Assembly (NCBI GenBank): GCA_017418975.1
Contig: JAFOMG010000006.1
Location: 186,001 to 250,000, forward strand
Length of the DNA stretch: 64,000 nucleotides
Origin: Sphingomonas sp.
Lineage (GTDB): Bacteria > Pseudomonadota > Alphaproteobacteria > Sphingomonadales > Sphingomonadaceae
Direction of reading: 5' to 3'
The notes under the pieces are model-generated. The model saw only the letters and a list, made by a program, of their open reading frames with translations. It searched no databases and had not been told where the DNA came from. Within the stretch, counting starts at the first letter, position 1, and every line of letters begins with the position of its first letter. The position numbers were made by a program, and so were the translations under genes. Of this stretch, positions 52,435 to 61,684 are shown piece by piece.

Positions 52435-52516
52435 CGTCATCCCCGCGAAGGCGGATATCCAGGGTGGCGGAGCGCTTCCCTCGCGACTCTGGATACCCGC
52501 CTTCGCGGGGACGACG
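52435..52516. repeat. Composite CGTCATCCCCGC element with inverted ends (82 bp)
   Basis: The left end (CGTCATCCCCGCGAAGGCGG then ATATCCAGGG) and right end (TCTGGATACCCGCCTTCGCG then GGGACGACGA) are inverted copies of about 29 bp around a 23-bp interior. It fills most of the mutM-ubiE divergent spacer, so it lies in their promoter region. Confidence 0.85.
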
Positions 52517-52564
52517 AGTTTAAAGGCGATGACGAGCGCGGAAACGCTCGCTAGAGCCGCTCCC

Positions 52565-53296
52565 ATGACCGACACCGTCTCCTTCGGCTACGAGGACGTG
52601 GCCCCCGAGGAAAAGACCCGCCGCGTCGGCGAGGTCTTCTCCAGCGTCGCTTCGAAATACGACCTGATGAACGACGCCATGTCCGGCGGCCTCCACCGCC
52701 TGTGGAAGGACAAGTTCGTCCGCCGCGTGAAGCCGCGCGCCGGCGAGCATATCCTCGACATGGCCGGCGGCACCGGCGACATCGCCTTCCGCATGGTCAA
52801 GTCCGGTGCGTCGATCACCGTGGCGGACATCAATCCGGAAATGCTCGCCGTCGGCGTCGAGCGCGCCGCCGAGCGCGGGATCGACGGGCTGGTATGGAGC
52901 GAGGCCAATGCCGAGCAGCTGCAATGGCCCGACAAGTTCTTCGACGCCTATACCATCGCCTTCGGCATCCGGAACGTGACCGACATCCCCAAGGCGCTGC
53001 GCGAGGCACACCGCGTGCTCAAGCGCGGCGGACGGCTGTTCGTGCTCGAATTCTCCACCACCCAGTGGCCGGGCTTCTCGGAAGTCTATGATGCCTATTC
53101 GCACAAGCTGCTCCCCAAGCTCGGCCAGATGCTGGCGGGCGACGCGGAAAGCTATCGCTATCTGGTCGAATCGATCCGCCGTTTCCCGAAGATGCCCGAG
53201 TTCGAGCGGATGATCCGCGAGGCCGGCTTCACCCAGACCAAGGTCGAGCCGCTGCTCGGCGGCCTGGTCGCGATCCATTCGGGCTGGAAGATTTGA
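52565..53296 (+). CDS. ubiE: Ubiquinone/menaquinone C-methyltransferase
   Basis: 243 aa SAM-dependent methyltransferase of quinone synthesis. SAM motif I is ILDMAGGTGDIAFRMV near residue 62. NDAMSGGLHRLWKD near 38 and YTIAFGIRNVTDIPKAL near 135 are UbiE signatures. The start at 52565 (MTDTVSFGYEDV) matches relatives. It is first in the chain leading through ubiB, coaBC and dut. Confidence 0.96.
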   Translation: MTDTVSFGYEDVAPEEKTRRVGEVFSSVASKYDLMNDAMSGGLHRLWKDKFVRRVKPRAGEHILDMAGGTGDIAFRMVKSGASITVADINPEMLAVGVERAAERGIDGLVWSEANAEQLQWPDKFFDAYTIAFGIRNVTDIPKALREAHRVLKRGGRLFVLEFSTTQWPGFSEVYDAYSHKLLPKLGQMLAGDAESYRYLVESIRRFPKMPEFERMIREAGFTQTKVEPLLGGLVAIHSGWKI

Positions 53297-53339
53297 AGCC
53301 AGTGCCCTTCAGCGATTTCCGCCGTCCCGGCGTCCTCGC

Positions 53340-54875
53340 ATGACCGCACCCGCCATCCATCTCTGGCGGCTGCTCAAATGGGGCCGCATCCTCGCGCGCC
53401 ACGGCGCACTGCGCGGCATCGAGCAGGATCCGCACACCCCCAGGCCGGTGCGCCGCGTGGCCCGGCTCGCCCGCTTCGGCGCGCGCGTACCCCGGGTGCC
53501 GCATTATGCCGATGCCTTCCAGGCGATCGGCCCCGCCGCGATCAAGCTCGGCCAGACGCTCGCCACGCGCCCCGACCTGGTCGGCGACGAGGCCGCCCAT
53601 GACCTGCTCCGCCTGCAGGACGCGCTGCCGCCGCTGCCCTTCCCGGTGATCCGCCAGCGGATCGAGGGCAGCTTCGGCCGCCCGCTCGAGACCTTCTTCG
53701 CCGCGTTCGACGAGACGCCGGTCGGCGCGGCGTCGATCGCGCAGGTCCACCGCGCCGTCACCACCGATGGCCGCCAGGTCGCGGTGAAGGTGCTGCGCCC
53801 GGGCATCGAGGCCGAGTTCGCCAAGGCGATCGACACCTATGAATGGGCGGCCGCCCAGGTCGAGAGCATGGGCGGCGAGGCATCCCGCCTGCGTCCCCGC
53901 CTCGTCATCGAGACCTTCAAGCGCTGGACCGCGCGCGAGCTTGATCTGCGACGCGAGGCCGCCTCCGCCTCGGAACTGGCCGAGGGCATGCAGGCCGAGC
54001 CCGATTTCATGGTCCCGCAGATCGACTGGCAGCGCACCACCGGCAAGGTGCTGACGCTCGAATGGATCGACGGCATCAAGCTTTCCCACCGCGACCGGAT
54101 CATCGCCGCGGGGCATGACCCGAGCGTCCTGGCCGGCCGGCTGATCCGCGCCTTTCTGCGCCAGGCGATCGCCGAGGGCTTCTTCCATGCCGACATGCAC
54201 CAGGGGAATCTCTTCGCCCTCCCCGACGGCCGCATCGCCGCGATCGACTTCGGCATCATGGGCCGGATCGACCGGCGCGCCCGGGTCTGGCTGGCCGAGA
54301 TCCTCTACGGGCTGATCACCGGCAACTACAAGCGCGTCGCCGAGATCCATTTCGAGGCCGGCTATGTGCCCCCGCACCATAATGTCGCCGAGTTCGCCAC
54401 GGCGCTGCGCGCGGTCGGAGAGCCGATGCGCGGCCTGCCGGTCAAGGACATGTCGATGGGCGCGATGCTCGACGGCCTGTTCTCGATCACCCGCGACTTC
54501 GACATGCAGACCCAGCCGCACCTCCTTCTCCTCCAGAAGACGATGGTGATGGTCGAGGGCGTGGCGCGCACGCTCGATCCCGACATCAACCTGTGGGACG
54601 TCTCGGCGCCGTTCGTGCGCGAATGGATCCGTACCGAGCTGGGCCCCGAGGCCAAGATAGCCGATCGGCTGGTCGAGGACATTCGCACCCTTGCCCGCCT
54701 GCCCGAGCTGATCCGCAACATCGAGCGGCGCTTCCCCGCGCCGGGCGGCGCCCCGCCCGCGCCGCCGCTCAAGGAGATCGAGCGCATCCGCGTGGTCGGC
54801 GGCTGGCGCTATGCGGCAGTGGCCGTGCTTTCCGGCGCGGTGGGCGCCGCGATCATGATGTACCTGCTCTCGTGA
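53340..54875 (+). CDS. ubiB: ABC1/ADCK-family atypical kinase UbiB
   Basis: 511 aa, needed for ubiquinone synthesis. The family KxGQ motif is in AAIKLGQTLATRPD near residue 66. The Ala-rich loop is GAASIAQVHRA, followed by VAVKVLRPG. The catalytic/metal segment is FFHADMHQGNLFALPDGRI plus AIDFGIMGR near 285-305. One or two C-terminal membrane helices (VAVLSGAVGAAIMMYLL) end the protein. Its stop overlaps the next GTG. Confidence 0.96.
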   Translation: MTAPAIHLWRLLKWGRILARHGALRGIEQDPHTPRPVRRVARLARFGARVPRVPHYADAFQAIGPAAIKLGQTLATRPDLVGDEAAHDLLRLQDALPPLPFPVIRQRIEGSFGRPLETFFAAFDETPVGAASIAQVHRAVTTDGRQVAVKVLRPGIEAEFAKAIDTYEWAAAQVESMGGEASRLRPRLVIETFKRWTARELDLRREAASASELAEGMQAEPDFMVPQIDWQRTTGKVLTLEWIDGIKLSHRDRIIAAGHDPSVLAGRLIRAFLRQAIAEGFFHADMHQGNLFALPDGRIAAIDFGIMGRIDRRARVWLAEILYGLITGNYKRVAEIHFEAGYVPPHHNVAEFATALRAVGEPMRGLPVKDMSMGAMLDGLFSITRDFDMQTQPHLLLLQKTMVMVEGVARTLDPDINLWDVSAPFVREWIRTELGPEAKIADRLVEDIRTLARLPELIRNIERRFPAPGGAPPAPPLKEIERIRVVGGWRYAAVAVLSGAVGAAIMMYLLS

Positions 54876-55987
54876 AGCTGCCCACGATCCGCTGGCTGGC
54901 CGAGCCGACGCGCTTCGCCGCGCTCGGCCGCGCCCGTGCCCGGATCGCGCTGGCGGTGCTCGGCCTGTTCCTGCTGCTGTCGCTGACCGCCCTGGTCACC
55001 GTCGGCCCGCCGCCGGTGAGCGGCGACCCGGCGAAGCGCGCCGACGACCAGAGCGACGTGGTGCTCTATGAAAGCATCGTCGCGGGCGTGCGCCATGGCG
55101 GCGGCTATTACGAAGTCGCCGCCGACGCGCTGCGCGCCGGCAATTATCCGCTGCGTCCCTTCGTCACCTTCCGCCTGCCGGGCCTGGCGATGGTCCAGGC
55201 GCATCTTCCCCGCCTGGCGACGATGGGCCTGCTCTATCTGCTCGTCGCGGCGGTATTCGCCGTCTGGGGCAGCAGGCTGCGCGCCGGGATGACGCGCTGG
55301 CCGCCCGTGGCGATCGGCCTCGCCCTGCTCGCCGCCGGACTGATGGCGTTCGTCCAGCCCGATCTCTGGGCGTTCCACGAGATCTGGGCGGGCCTGCTCG
55401 TCGCCCTTTCGCTCGGCGTCCGCCGGCCGGGCCGCTGGATCGAGGCAGTGGCGATCGCGCTGCTCGCCATGCTGATCCGTGAGACCGCCGCGCTGTTCGC
55501 GCTGGTCATGCTCGCCGCCGCCTGGCTGGAAGGCCAGAAGCGCGAGGCGATCGGCTGGGGCGTGGCGATCGCCTGCCTCGCCGTCGCGCTCGGCTTCCAT
55601 GCCTGGGCGGTGGGCCAGGTCACCACCGGCACCGATCCGGCCTCGCCCGGCTGGGCGGGGCTGCACGGCTATGGCTTCTTCGCCAAGGCGATGGCGCTGT
55701 CGACCGCGCTCCGGCTCCTGCCGATGGCGCTCGCGGCACTGCTCGTCACCCTGTCGCTGTTCGGCTGGATCGGCTGGAGGGACCCGGCCGCGGGCCGCGT
55801 CGCCGGCACGCTCGCCGCCTTCGGGCTGGCGATCGCCCTGTTCGCGCGGCCGGACACCTTCTATTGGGCCCTCATGGTCGCGCCGCTCTCGCTGATCGGA
55901 CTCGCCTTCGCGCCCGACGGGCTGCGCGACCTGTTCCGCCAGGCGCTCGACAGGCGTAGGATCACCGTGACAAAGGTGACGCGATGA
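54872..55987 (+). CDS. Hypothetical polytopic membrane protein
   Basis: 371 aa with about eight hydrophobic segments. After the first helix (IALAVLGLFLLLSLTALVTV) a loop contains DDQSDVVLYESIVAGVRHGG, with HGGGYYEVAADALRAGNYPL following. This resembles the first periplasmic loop of glycosyltransferase-type (ArnT/GT-C-like) membrane proteins, but key acidic pairs cannot be assigned with confidence. The GTG at 54872 overlaps the ubiB stop; the next gene's ATG overlaps its stop. It is therefore fully embedded in the ubi-coaBC-dut operon. Confidence 0.8.
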   Translation: MKLPTIRWLAEPTRFAALGRARARIALAVLGLFLLLSLTALVTVGPPPVSGDPAKRADDQSDVVLYESIVAGVRHGGGYYEVAADALRAGNYPLRPFVTFRLPGLAMVQAHLPRLATMGLLYLLVAAVFAVWGSRLRAGMTRWPPVAIGLALLAAGLMAFVQPDLWAFHEIWAGLLVALSLGVRRPGRWIEAVAIALLAMLIRETAALFALVMLAAAWLEGQKREAIGWGVAIACLAVALGFHAWAVGQVTTGTDPASPGWAGLHGYGFFAKAMALSTALRLLPMALAALLVTLSLFGWIGWRDPAAGRVAGTLAAFGLAIALFARPDTFYWALMVAPLSLIGLAFAPDGLRDLFRQALDRRRITVTKVTR

Positions 55988-56451
55988 ACCGCGACGCTCC
56001 TGGCACGCGCAAACAGGGAAGCTGGCTGATGGCCTGGCTTGGTGGCTCGCTGGTTGCGCTGGGTTTGACCCTGGTGGCGTTGCTGGGGTGGATGAGCGCG
56101 CTATCCTATTCCAATACATCCGGGTTTGCCGGCGACCCGATCCTGATGACATTCTATGCGGCGCCCTATCTCGCGGTAGCGGCCGGCTTCACCTTCTTCC
56201 TCGTCATCATGATCATGGCCCTGGCCGAAATCCGCACGCCGAGGCCCCTTTCGGCCTGGCTGTTCGCCGCATTGTTCGCGATTGCGCCTGCCGCCTTCGT
56301 CGTCTTTGGCCTTCTCCTTCTCGGTGACAGCGCGCCGGACGCACCGCCCACCTCCGATCCCTCGATCCTCTGGCCTCCGCTCTGCGTCCTCGCCTTCGGA
56401 CTGTGCGGCGGGGCCGTAGCCTTTCGCATCCGGCACCGGAGTTGGCGATGA
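55984..56451 (+). CDS. Hypothetical four-helix membrane protein
   Basis: 155 aa with four hydrophobic segments (near residues 15-40, 55-82, 88-112 and 128-148) and short loops. No family recognised. Both ends overlap neighbours by 4 bp (ATGA junctions), so it is translated with the hypothetical polytopic protein upstream and coaBC downstream. GC content is slightly lower than in its neighbours. Confidence 0.72.
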   Translation: MNRDAPGTRKQGSWLMAWLGGSLVALGLTLVALLGWMSALSYSNTSGFAGDPILMTFYAAPYLAVAAGFTFFLVIMIMALAEIRTPRPLSAWLFAALFAIAPAAFVVFGLLLLGDSAPDAPPTSDPSILWPPLCVLAFGLCGGAVAFRIRHRSWR

Positions 56452-57629
56452 CCAAGAAGATCCTCCTGATCGTCGGCGGCGGCATCGCGGCCTACAAGGC
56501 GTGCGAGCTGATCCGCCTGTGCCGCAAGGCCGGGATCGAAGTGAAGTGCGTGCTCACCGCCGGGGGGCAGCATTTCGTCACGCCGATGACGCTCGCGGCG
56601 CTCAGCGAGAACCAGGTCCATACGACGCTCTGGGACCTCAAGGACGAGGCCGAGATGGGCCATATCCAGCTGAGCCGCGAGGCGGACCTGATCGTGGTCG
56701 CGCCCGCCACCGCCGACCTGATGGCGAAGATGGCGGCCGGCATCGCCGACGATCTCGCCACCACCCTGCTGCTCGCCACCGACAAGCCGGTGCTCGCGGC
56801 GCCGGCAATGAACGTGCGGATGTGGCAGCACGCCGCCACCCGCCGCAACGTCGCCACCCTGCGCGGCGACGGCGTCACGGTGCTCGAGCCGGACGAAGGC
56901 CCGATGGCCTGCGGCGAATACGGCCCCGGCCGCCTGCCCGAGCCCGCGGCGATCCTGGCGGCGATCCAGCGCCATTTCGGCGGCGGCACCGGCGGCGGGC
57001 TCGCCGGCAAGCACATCCTCGTCACCGCCGGCCCCACCCATGAGCCGATCGATCCGGTGCGCTATATCGCCAACCGCTCCTCGGGGAAGCAGGGCTATGC
57101 CATTGCCGGGGCGCTCGCTGCCCTGGGCGCGCGCGTCACGCTCGTCTCCGGGCCGGTTGCTCTCGCCACGCCGCCGGGCGTCTCCCGCATCGACGTCGAG
57201 ACCGCGCAGGACATGGCCAATGCCGTCGCCCGGGCGCTGCCCGCCGATGCCGCGGTGATGGTCGCGGCGGTGGGCGACTGGCGTGCCGATGCCGCCACCC
57301 AGAAGATCAAGAAGGAAGGCAGCGCCCCGCCCAGCCTCCAGCTCTCCGAGAACCCCGATATCCTCGCCATGCTCGCCGCCAGCCCGCGCCGGCCGGCGCT
57401 GGTGGTGGGATTCGCCGCGGAAACGGAGCGGGTCGTCGAACATGCCACCGCGAAACGCACTCGCAAGGGCGCGGACTGGATTGTCGCCAACGATGTTTCG
57501 GGCGATGTGATGGGCGGTGAAGCCAATGCCATCCATCTCGTCACCGCCGACGGTGTCGAACACTGGGAAAGACTGCCCAAGGACGAAGTCGCCCGCCGGC
57601 TCGCGCAGCGTATCGCCGATGCGCTCTAG
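56448..57629 (+). CDS. coaBC: Bifunctional phosphopantothenoylcysteine decarboxylase/synthetase
   Basis: 393 aa coenzyme A synthesis enzyme. The N-terminal flavoprotein CoaC domain has LLIVGGGIAAYKACELIR and AAPAMNVRMW near residue 115 (PxMNxxMW), plus catalytic Cys in GPMACGEYGPGR near 152. The CoaB domain begins near 183 with ILVTAGPTHEPIDPVRYIAN (Asn conserved), then RSSGKQGYAIA and KIKKEG with conserved Lys near 288. ATG at 56448 overlaps the upstream stop. Confidence 0.96.
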   Translation: MTKKILLIVGGGIAAYKACELIRLCRKAGIEVKCVLTAGGQHFVTPMTLAALSENQVHTTLWDLKDEAEMGHIQLSREADLIVVAPATADLMAKMAAGIADDLATTLLLATDKPVLAAPAMNVRMWQHAATRRNVATLRGDGVTVLEPDEGPMACGEYGPGRLPEPAAILAAIQRHFGGGTGGGLAGKHILVTAGPTHEPIDPVRYIANRSSGKQGYAIAGALAALGARVTLVSGPVALATPPGVSRIDVETAQDMANAVARALPADAAVMVAAVGDWRADAATQKIKKEGSAPPSLQLSENPDILAMLAASPRRPALVVGFAAETERVVEHATAKRTRKGADWIVANDVSGDVMGGEANAIHLVTADGVEHWERLPKDEVARRLAQRIADAL

Positions 57630-58434
57630 CCTTGCGTTGCTGCTGCTCGGCGCGGGCCTTGCCGCCTGCAGCACGCCGGCCGCCCGCCTGGACGCTCCCG
57701 CCGGCGCGCCGGGCACGGGCCTCTATTCCCAGAGCTTCGGCAATGTCCCGGCGCGCCAGGTGCGCACGCTGATCGTCGTCCTGCACGGCGATGCGCCGGC
57801 CGCCAAGCCGGACTATCAATATGCCTTTGCCCGCGCCGCCGCCGATGCGGTGCCGAACAGCATCGCAGTCGCCCTGCTGCGCCCCGGCTATGAGGACCCG
57901 CAGGGCCATCGCTCCCCGGGCGAGCGCGGCCAGACGACGGGCGACAACTACACGCCCGATCGCATCGCCGCCGTGGCCGGGACGATCCGCCATCTCCAGC
58001 ACCGCTACGGCCAGGCCCGCACCGTGCTGGTCGGCCATTCGGGCGGCGCGGCGATCGCGGCCGACCTCGCCGCCACCTGGCCGCATCTGGTCGACGGCGT
58101 CGTCCTGGTCTCCTGTCCCTGTGCCCTGCCCGAATGGCGCAAGCACATGAAGACGGTCGCGCCCACGCCGCTCTGGGACGCGCCGGTCAACAGCCTCGAC
58201 CCGGTCAAGCTCGTCGGCGGCATGCCGCCCAGCCTGCGCGCGGCGGTGCTGGTGGGGGCCGACGACAAGACCACGCCGCTCCGCTTCTCGCGCCTTTATG
58301 CCGAGGCGCTGTCGCTGCGCGGGATCGCCACCGATTTCCGCATCATCCCCGGCAAGGGCCATGAGCTGCTCGGCGATCCCGAGGTGATCTCCGCGCTCCA
58401 GCGCCTCGCCGCCGCCCTTCCAGGAAAGTCTTGA
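57619..58434 (+). CDS. Alpha/beta-hydrolase lipoprotein
   Basis: 271 aa. It begins [17 protein letters not shown], a lipoprotein signal with lipobox LAAC. The hydrolase core has [11 protein letters not shown] near residue 50 and the nucleophile elbow [13 protein letters not shown] near 137. A later Asp in [11 protein letters not shown] near 215 and His in [10 protein letters not shown] near 240 complete a Ser-Asp-His triad. It overlaps coaBC by 11 bp and dut by 3 bp. An esterase- or peptidase-type role in the cell envelope is likely; substrate unknown. Confidence 0.87.
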   Translation: MRSSLALLLLGAGLAACSTPAARLDAPAGAPGTGLYSQSFGNVPARQVRTLIVVLHGDAPAAKPDYQYAFARAAADAVPNSIAVALLRPGYEDPQGHRSPGERGQTTGDNYTPDRIAAVAGTIRHLQHRYGQARTVLVGHSGGAAIAADLAATWPHLVDGVVLVSCPCALPEWRKHMKTVAPTPLWDAPVNSLDPVKLVGGMPPSLRAAVLVGADDKTTPLRFSRLYAEALSLRGIATDFRIIPGKGHELLGDPEVISALQRLAAALPGKS

Positions 58435-58880
58435 TGTCCGCTCCGATCCGTATCGCGCTCCAACGCCTGCCGCATGGTGCGGGCCTGCCGCTCCCCGCCT
58501 ATGCCACGGCGGGCGCCGCCGGCATGGACGTGGTCGCGGCCGAGGCGGTGGTGCTCGCCCCCGGTGCCCGCCATGCGGTGGCGACCGGCTTCGCGATGGC
58601 GATTCCGCCGGGCTATGAAGTGCAGGTGCGGCCACGCTCCGGCCTCGCGCTCAAGCACGGCGTTACTTGCCTCAACACGCCCGGCACGATCGACAGCGAC
58701 TATCGCGGCGAGGTCAAGGTGATCCTCGCCAATCTCGGCGACGCGCCGTTCCCCGTCGCGCGCGGCGACCGGATCGCGCAGCTCGTGCCCGCGCCGGTCC
58801 AGCATGCGGCGCTCGAGGAAGTGGCGACGCTCGACGAAACGGCGCGCGGCATCGGGGGCTTCGGATCGACGGGCACGTGA
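58434..58880 (+). CDS. dut: dUTP diphosphatase
   Basis: 148 aa homotrimeric dUTPase. All five motifs are present: [46 protein letters not shown] and the C-terminal [10 protein letters not shown]. The stop of the upstream hydrolase and the ATG at 58434 overlap as TGATG, and AGGAAAG serves as ribosome site. coaBC and dut are neighbours in many proteobacteria. Confidence 0.97.
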   Translation: MSAPIRIALQRLPHGAGLPLPAYATAGAAGMDVVAAEAVVLAPGARHAVATGFAMAIPPGYEVQVRPRSGLALKHGVTCLNTPGTIDSDYRGEVKVILANLGDAPFPVARGDRIAQLVPAPVQHAALEEVATLDETARGIGGFGSTGT

Positions 58881-59242
58881 TCGGATCGCTTCTCCTTGCC
58901 GCGGCGCTCCAGGCGGCGCCGATCGATTGGGACGCGCTGCCGCCCCTGCCCTGGCGCACGCCTCCGGTGCTCACGCCGGACATGCAGGGCTTCGTCCAGC
59001 GCGAAGTGAAGCTGCGCAAATGCACCACGCCCAAGCCGGGCACGCTCGAAGTCTCGATCGCGGTGCTGGTCGACGAGAATGGCGCGATCCGCACCACCGT
59101 GCCGCGCGCGATCGCCTGCCCCTCGGTCGAGCAATATGCCGCGGCCCTCGCCGCGGGCTTCGCCCGGGCCAACCTGCTCCCGCGCCCCGGCGCGAGCGAG
59201 CAATGGTACAGCACGACCCTCACCTTCACCCTGCCGCAATGA
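58877..59242 (+). CDS. TonB C-terminal-like periplasmic protein
   Basis: 121 aa. A short hydrophobic N-terminus ([13 protein letters not shown]) may serve as signal. The C-terminal part ([20 protein letters not shown] ... [20 protein letters not shown]) resembles the TonB C-terminal fold seen in many small sphingomonad proteins. No Pro-rich spanning region or proper TonB membrane anchor is present. GTG at 58877 overlaps the dut stop (GTGA). Function not assigned. Confidence 0.65.
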   Translation: MIGSLLLAAALQAAPIDWDALPPLPWRTPPVLTPDMQGFVQREVKLRKCTTPKPGTLEVSIAVLVDENGAIRTTVPRAIACPSVEQYAAALAAGFARANLLPRPGASEQWYSTTLTFTLPQ

Positions 59243-60006
59243 ACCTCTCCGACACGGAGCTGGAACGCTATGCCCGCCACATCGTGCTGCGCGAGATCGG
59301 CGGCGGCGGGCAGCTGCGCCTGAAGGCCGCGCGGGTGCTGGTGATCGGCGCGGGCGGGATCGGCTCGCCGGCGATCGAATATCTGGCGGCGGCCGGCATC
59401 GGCACGCTCTTCATCGTCGATGACGATCGCGTCGAGCTTTCGAACCTGCAACGCCAGACCCTGTTCGCCACGAAGGATCTCGGCAAGCGCAAAGTCGCCG
59501 CCGCCAAAGCGCGGGCGCATGCGCTCAACCCCCATATCGAGGTCTACGCGGTTCAGGATCGGGTAGACCAGGGCAACGCCGAGCAAGTCCGCGATTACGA
59601 CGTGGTGATCGATGGCACCGACAATTTCGCCACCCGCCTCGCCGTGGCCGATGCGTGCCTCCGCCACCGCGTCCCGCTCGTCTCCGCGGCCGTCTCGGAA
59701 TTCGAAGGGCAGCTTGGCGTGTTCCGCGGCTGGGAAGCGGACAAGCCCTGCTATCGCTGCTTCGTCGGCCATGATCCCGAGCGCCCCGGCATCAGCTGTG
59801 CCGAGCAGGGGGTGCTCGGCGCGCTTACCGGCGTGATGGGCAGCCTCGCCGCGCTGGAGGCGATCCGCGCCATCGCCCCCTTTGGCGAGGATCCGGCCGG
59901 CAAGCTGCTGCTGGTCGATGCGCTCGCCTTTCGGTTCCGGACGCTGACCTTGCCCAAGGACCCCGGCTGCCCGGCTTGTCGCGAAGGCCAGGGCACCCAA
60001 CCCTGA
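59239..60006 (+). CDS. HesA/MoeB/ThiF-family E1-like adenylyltransferase
   Basis: 255 aa. It begins LSDTELERYARHIVLREIGG, typical of MoeB/ThiF. The nucleotide-binding motif VLVIGAGGIGSPAIEYLAAA lies near residue 32 and the metal-activating DGTDNFATR near 128. Two CxxC pairs (CYRCF near 173 and CPAC near 246) bind zinc. It activates a ubiquitin-like sulfur carrier (MoaD or ThiS), so it serves molybdopterin or thiamine synthesis. Which one is not clear, as no moa or thi genes are nearby. ATG overlaps the upstream stop. Confidence 0.9.
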   Translation: MNLSDTELERYARHIVLREIGGGGQLRLKAARVLVIGAGGIGSPAIEYLAAAGIGTLFIVDDDRVELSNLQRQTLFATKDLGKRKVAAAKARAHALNPHIEVYAVQDRVDQGNAEQVRDYDVVIDGTDNFATRLAVADACLRHRVPLVSAAVSEFEGQLGVFRGWEADKPCYRCFVGHDPERPGISCAEQGVLGALTGVMGSLAALEAIRAIAPFGEDPAGKLLLVDALAFRFRTLTLPKDPGCPACREGQGTQP

Positions 60007-60111
60007 TCCTCCCCCATCGGCAGCGATCACCGCGCCCATGGATCGCCATTGAAGCGCCGTCGGAACTGAGGCAATCGGAACCTCAATCGAGATGTTCCGG
60101 AGGAGGCCGCC

Positions 60112-60546
60112 ATGTTGATGAGCCTGATTCTTGCCGCCTTGCTCGCGCCCGGCACGCTCGCCATCGAATCGGAATGGGCACCCATCGGCATCAATGGCGA
60201 TGGCGACACGCTCTACCTTGTCGATCGCACCAGCATCAAGGCTGGCCCCGAGACCATGTCGGGCATGTTTCGCGCGGTCAGCCAGACCAGCGCATTCGGC
60301 CTGCATCTCGACTTCGACTGTGCCGCCGGGCGCTTTCGCTACCTCGACTACAGCAACCCCAATGGCGACCTGTCCGGCGCGTCGGAGTGGGGCCCGGTGA
60401 AACCGGGAACGCCCCTGCACCTGGCCTCGAAATATATATGCGCCGGCGGCAAGATCGATCTCGGCTTTGGCGATGCCACGTTCAAGGCCGAGAGACCCGA
60501 GCCCTTCGCGCGCAGGTTTCTCGAGCTCCGATCCCGGAAGAACTGA
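60112..60546 (+). CDS. Small exported protein, surface-adhesin-E-like
   Basis: 144 aa with a signal peptide (MLMSLILAALLAPGTLA). The mature part (EWAPIGINGDGDTLYLVDRT, a YLD strand after FDCAAGRFRYLDY, and a second Cys in YICAGG) fits the Adhesin_E type domain seen in small periplasmic proteins. CGGAGGAGG precedes the ATG. No operon partners. Function unknown. Confidence 0.7.
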   Translation: MLMSLILAALLAPGTLAIESEWAPIGINGDGDTLYLVDRTSIKAGPETMSGMFRAVSQTSAFGLHLDFDCAAGRFRYLDYSNPNGDLSGASEWGPVKPGTPLHLASKYICAGGKIDLGFGDATFKAERPEPFARRFLELRSRKN

Positions 60547-60627
60547 TCCGTCCGCCGGCAACCGCGACGTGCCGCCTCCGATGCGGGAAACTGGACTTCC
60601 CATCCCGCTTCGGGCACCTGCCGCCCC

Positions 60628-61626
60628 ATGACCCGCGTCCTCGTCACCGGCTCGGCCGGCTTCATCGGCTTCCATACCGCGAGCAAGCTGCTCCAGCGCG
60701 GTGCGACCGTGCTCGGCGTCGACAATTTCAGCGACTATTATGACCCCGCGCTCAAGGAAGCGCGCAACGACATCCTGTCGAACCATCCCGATTTCCGCGT
60801 CGCCCGGGTCTCGATCGACGACATGGCAGCGTTCGGCGATGTCTGGGCCGAATTCCGGCCGGACGTGGTGATCCATCTCGCCGCGCAGGCCGGCGTGCGC
60901 TATTCGATCGACGCGCCCGAAAGCTATGTCGCGGCCAATCTGATCGGCACGTTCAACGTGCTCGAGCTGGCCCGCCGCCATGCCACCAAGCACCTGCTCG
61001 CCGCCTCCACCAGCTCGGTCTATGGCGCGAACACCGACATGCCGTTCACCGAGACGCAGCGTACCGCCACGCCGCTCAGCTTCTACGCCGCCACCAAGGG
61101 CGCGACCGAGCTGATGGGGCATAGCTACGCGCATCTCTACAAGACGCCGATGACCTTCTTCCGCTTCTTCACGGTCTATGGCCCCTGGGGCCGGCCGGAC
61201 ATGGCGCTGTTCAAGTTCACGCGCGGCATCCTCGCCGGCGAGCCGATCGACATCTACAACAACGGCCAGATGGTCCGCGACTTCACCTATGTCGACGACT
61301 TGGCCGAAGCGATCGTCAGGCTCACCGAAGCCGTTCCCGGCACCGTGCCGGTCGAGGGCGACAGCCTGTCCCCGGTCGCGCCCTTCCGCACCGTCAACAT
61401 CGGCGCGGGCCGGCAGACCCAGCTGATGGACTATATCGGCGAGATCGAGCGCGCGCTGGGCAGGGAAGCCATCAAGAACTTCATGCCGATGCAGCAGGGC
61501 GACGTGCCGGCGACCGAGGCCAGCTCGGCCCTGCTCAAGGCGCTTACCGGCTATGCGCCCTCGACGCCGCCGAGCCAGGGCATTCCCGCCTTTGTCGATT
61601 GGTATCTGGCGCATTATCGAAACTGA
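60628..61626 (+). CDS. NAD-dependent UDP-uronate 4-epimerase
   Basis: 332 aa extended SDR enzyme. It has VTGSAGFIGFHTASKLLQRG at the N-terminus, NFSDYYDPALKEAR near residue 33, HLAAQAGVRYSIDAPESYV near 88, catalytic Ser in STSSVYGA near 127 and YAATK near 152. FRFFTVYGPWGRPDMALFKF near 178 matches UDP-glucuronate 4-epimerases, which make UDP-galacturonate. It precedes a UDP-sugar dehydrogenase by 58 bp, so the pair probably makes acidic nucleotide sugars for surface polysaccharide. Confidence 0.88.
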   Translation: MTRVLVTGSAGFIGFHTASKLLQRGATVLGVDNFSDYYDPALKEARNDILSNHPDFRVARVSIDDMAAFGDVWAEFRPDVVIHLAAQAGVRYSIDAPESYVAANLIGTFNVLELARRHATKHLLAASTSSVYGANTDMPFTETQRTATPLSFYAATKGATELMGHSYAHLYKTPMTFFRFFTVYGPWGRPDMALFKFTRGILAGEPIDIYNNGQMVRDFTYVDDLAEAIVRLTEAVPGTVPVEGDSLSPVAPFRTVNIGAGRQTQLMDYIGEIERALGREAIKNFMPMQQGDVPATEASSALLKALTGYAPSTPPSQGIPAFVDWYLAHYRN

Positions 61627-61684
61627 AACCCCTGTTCCGGCATGAAGGCGCGCAAGCGTACTTCCACCGTTATGGGGTTTCCCG

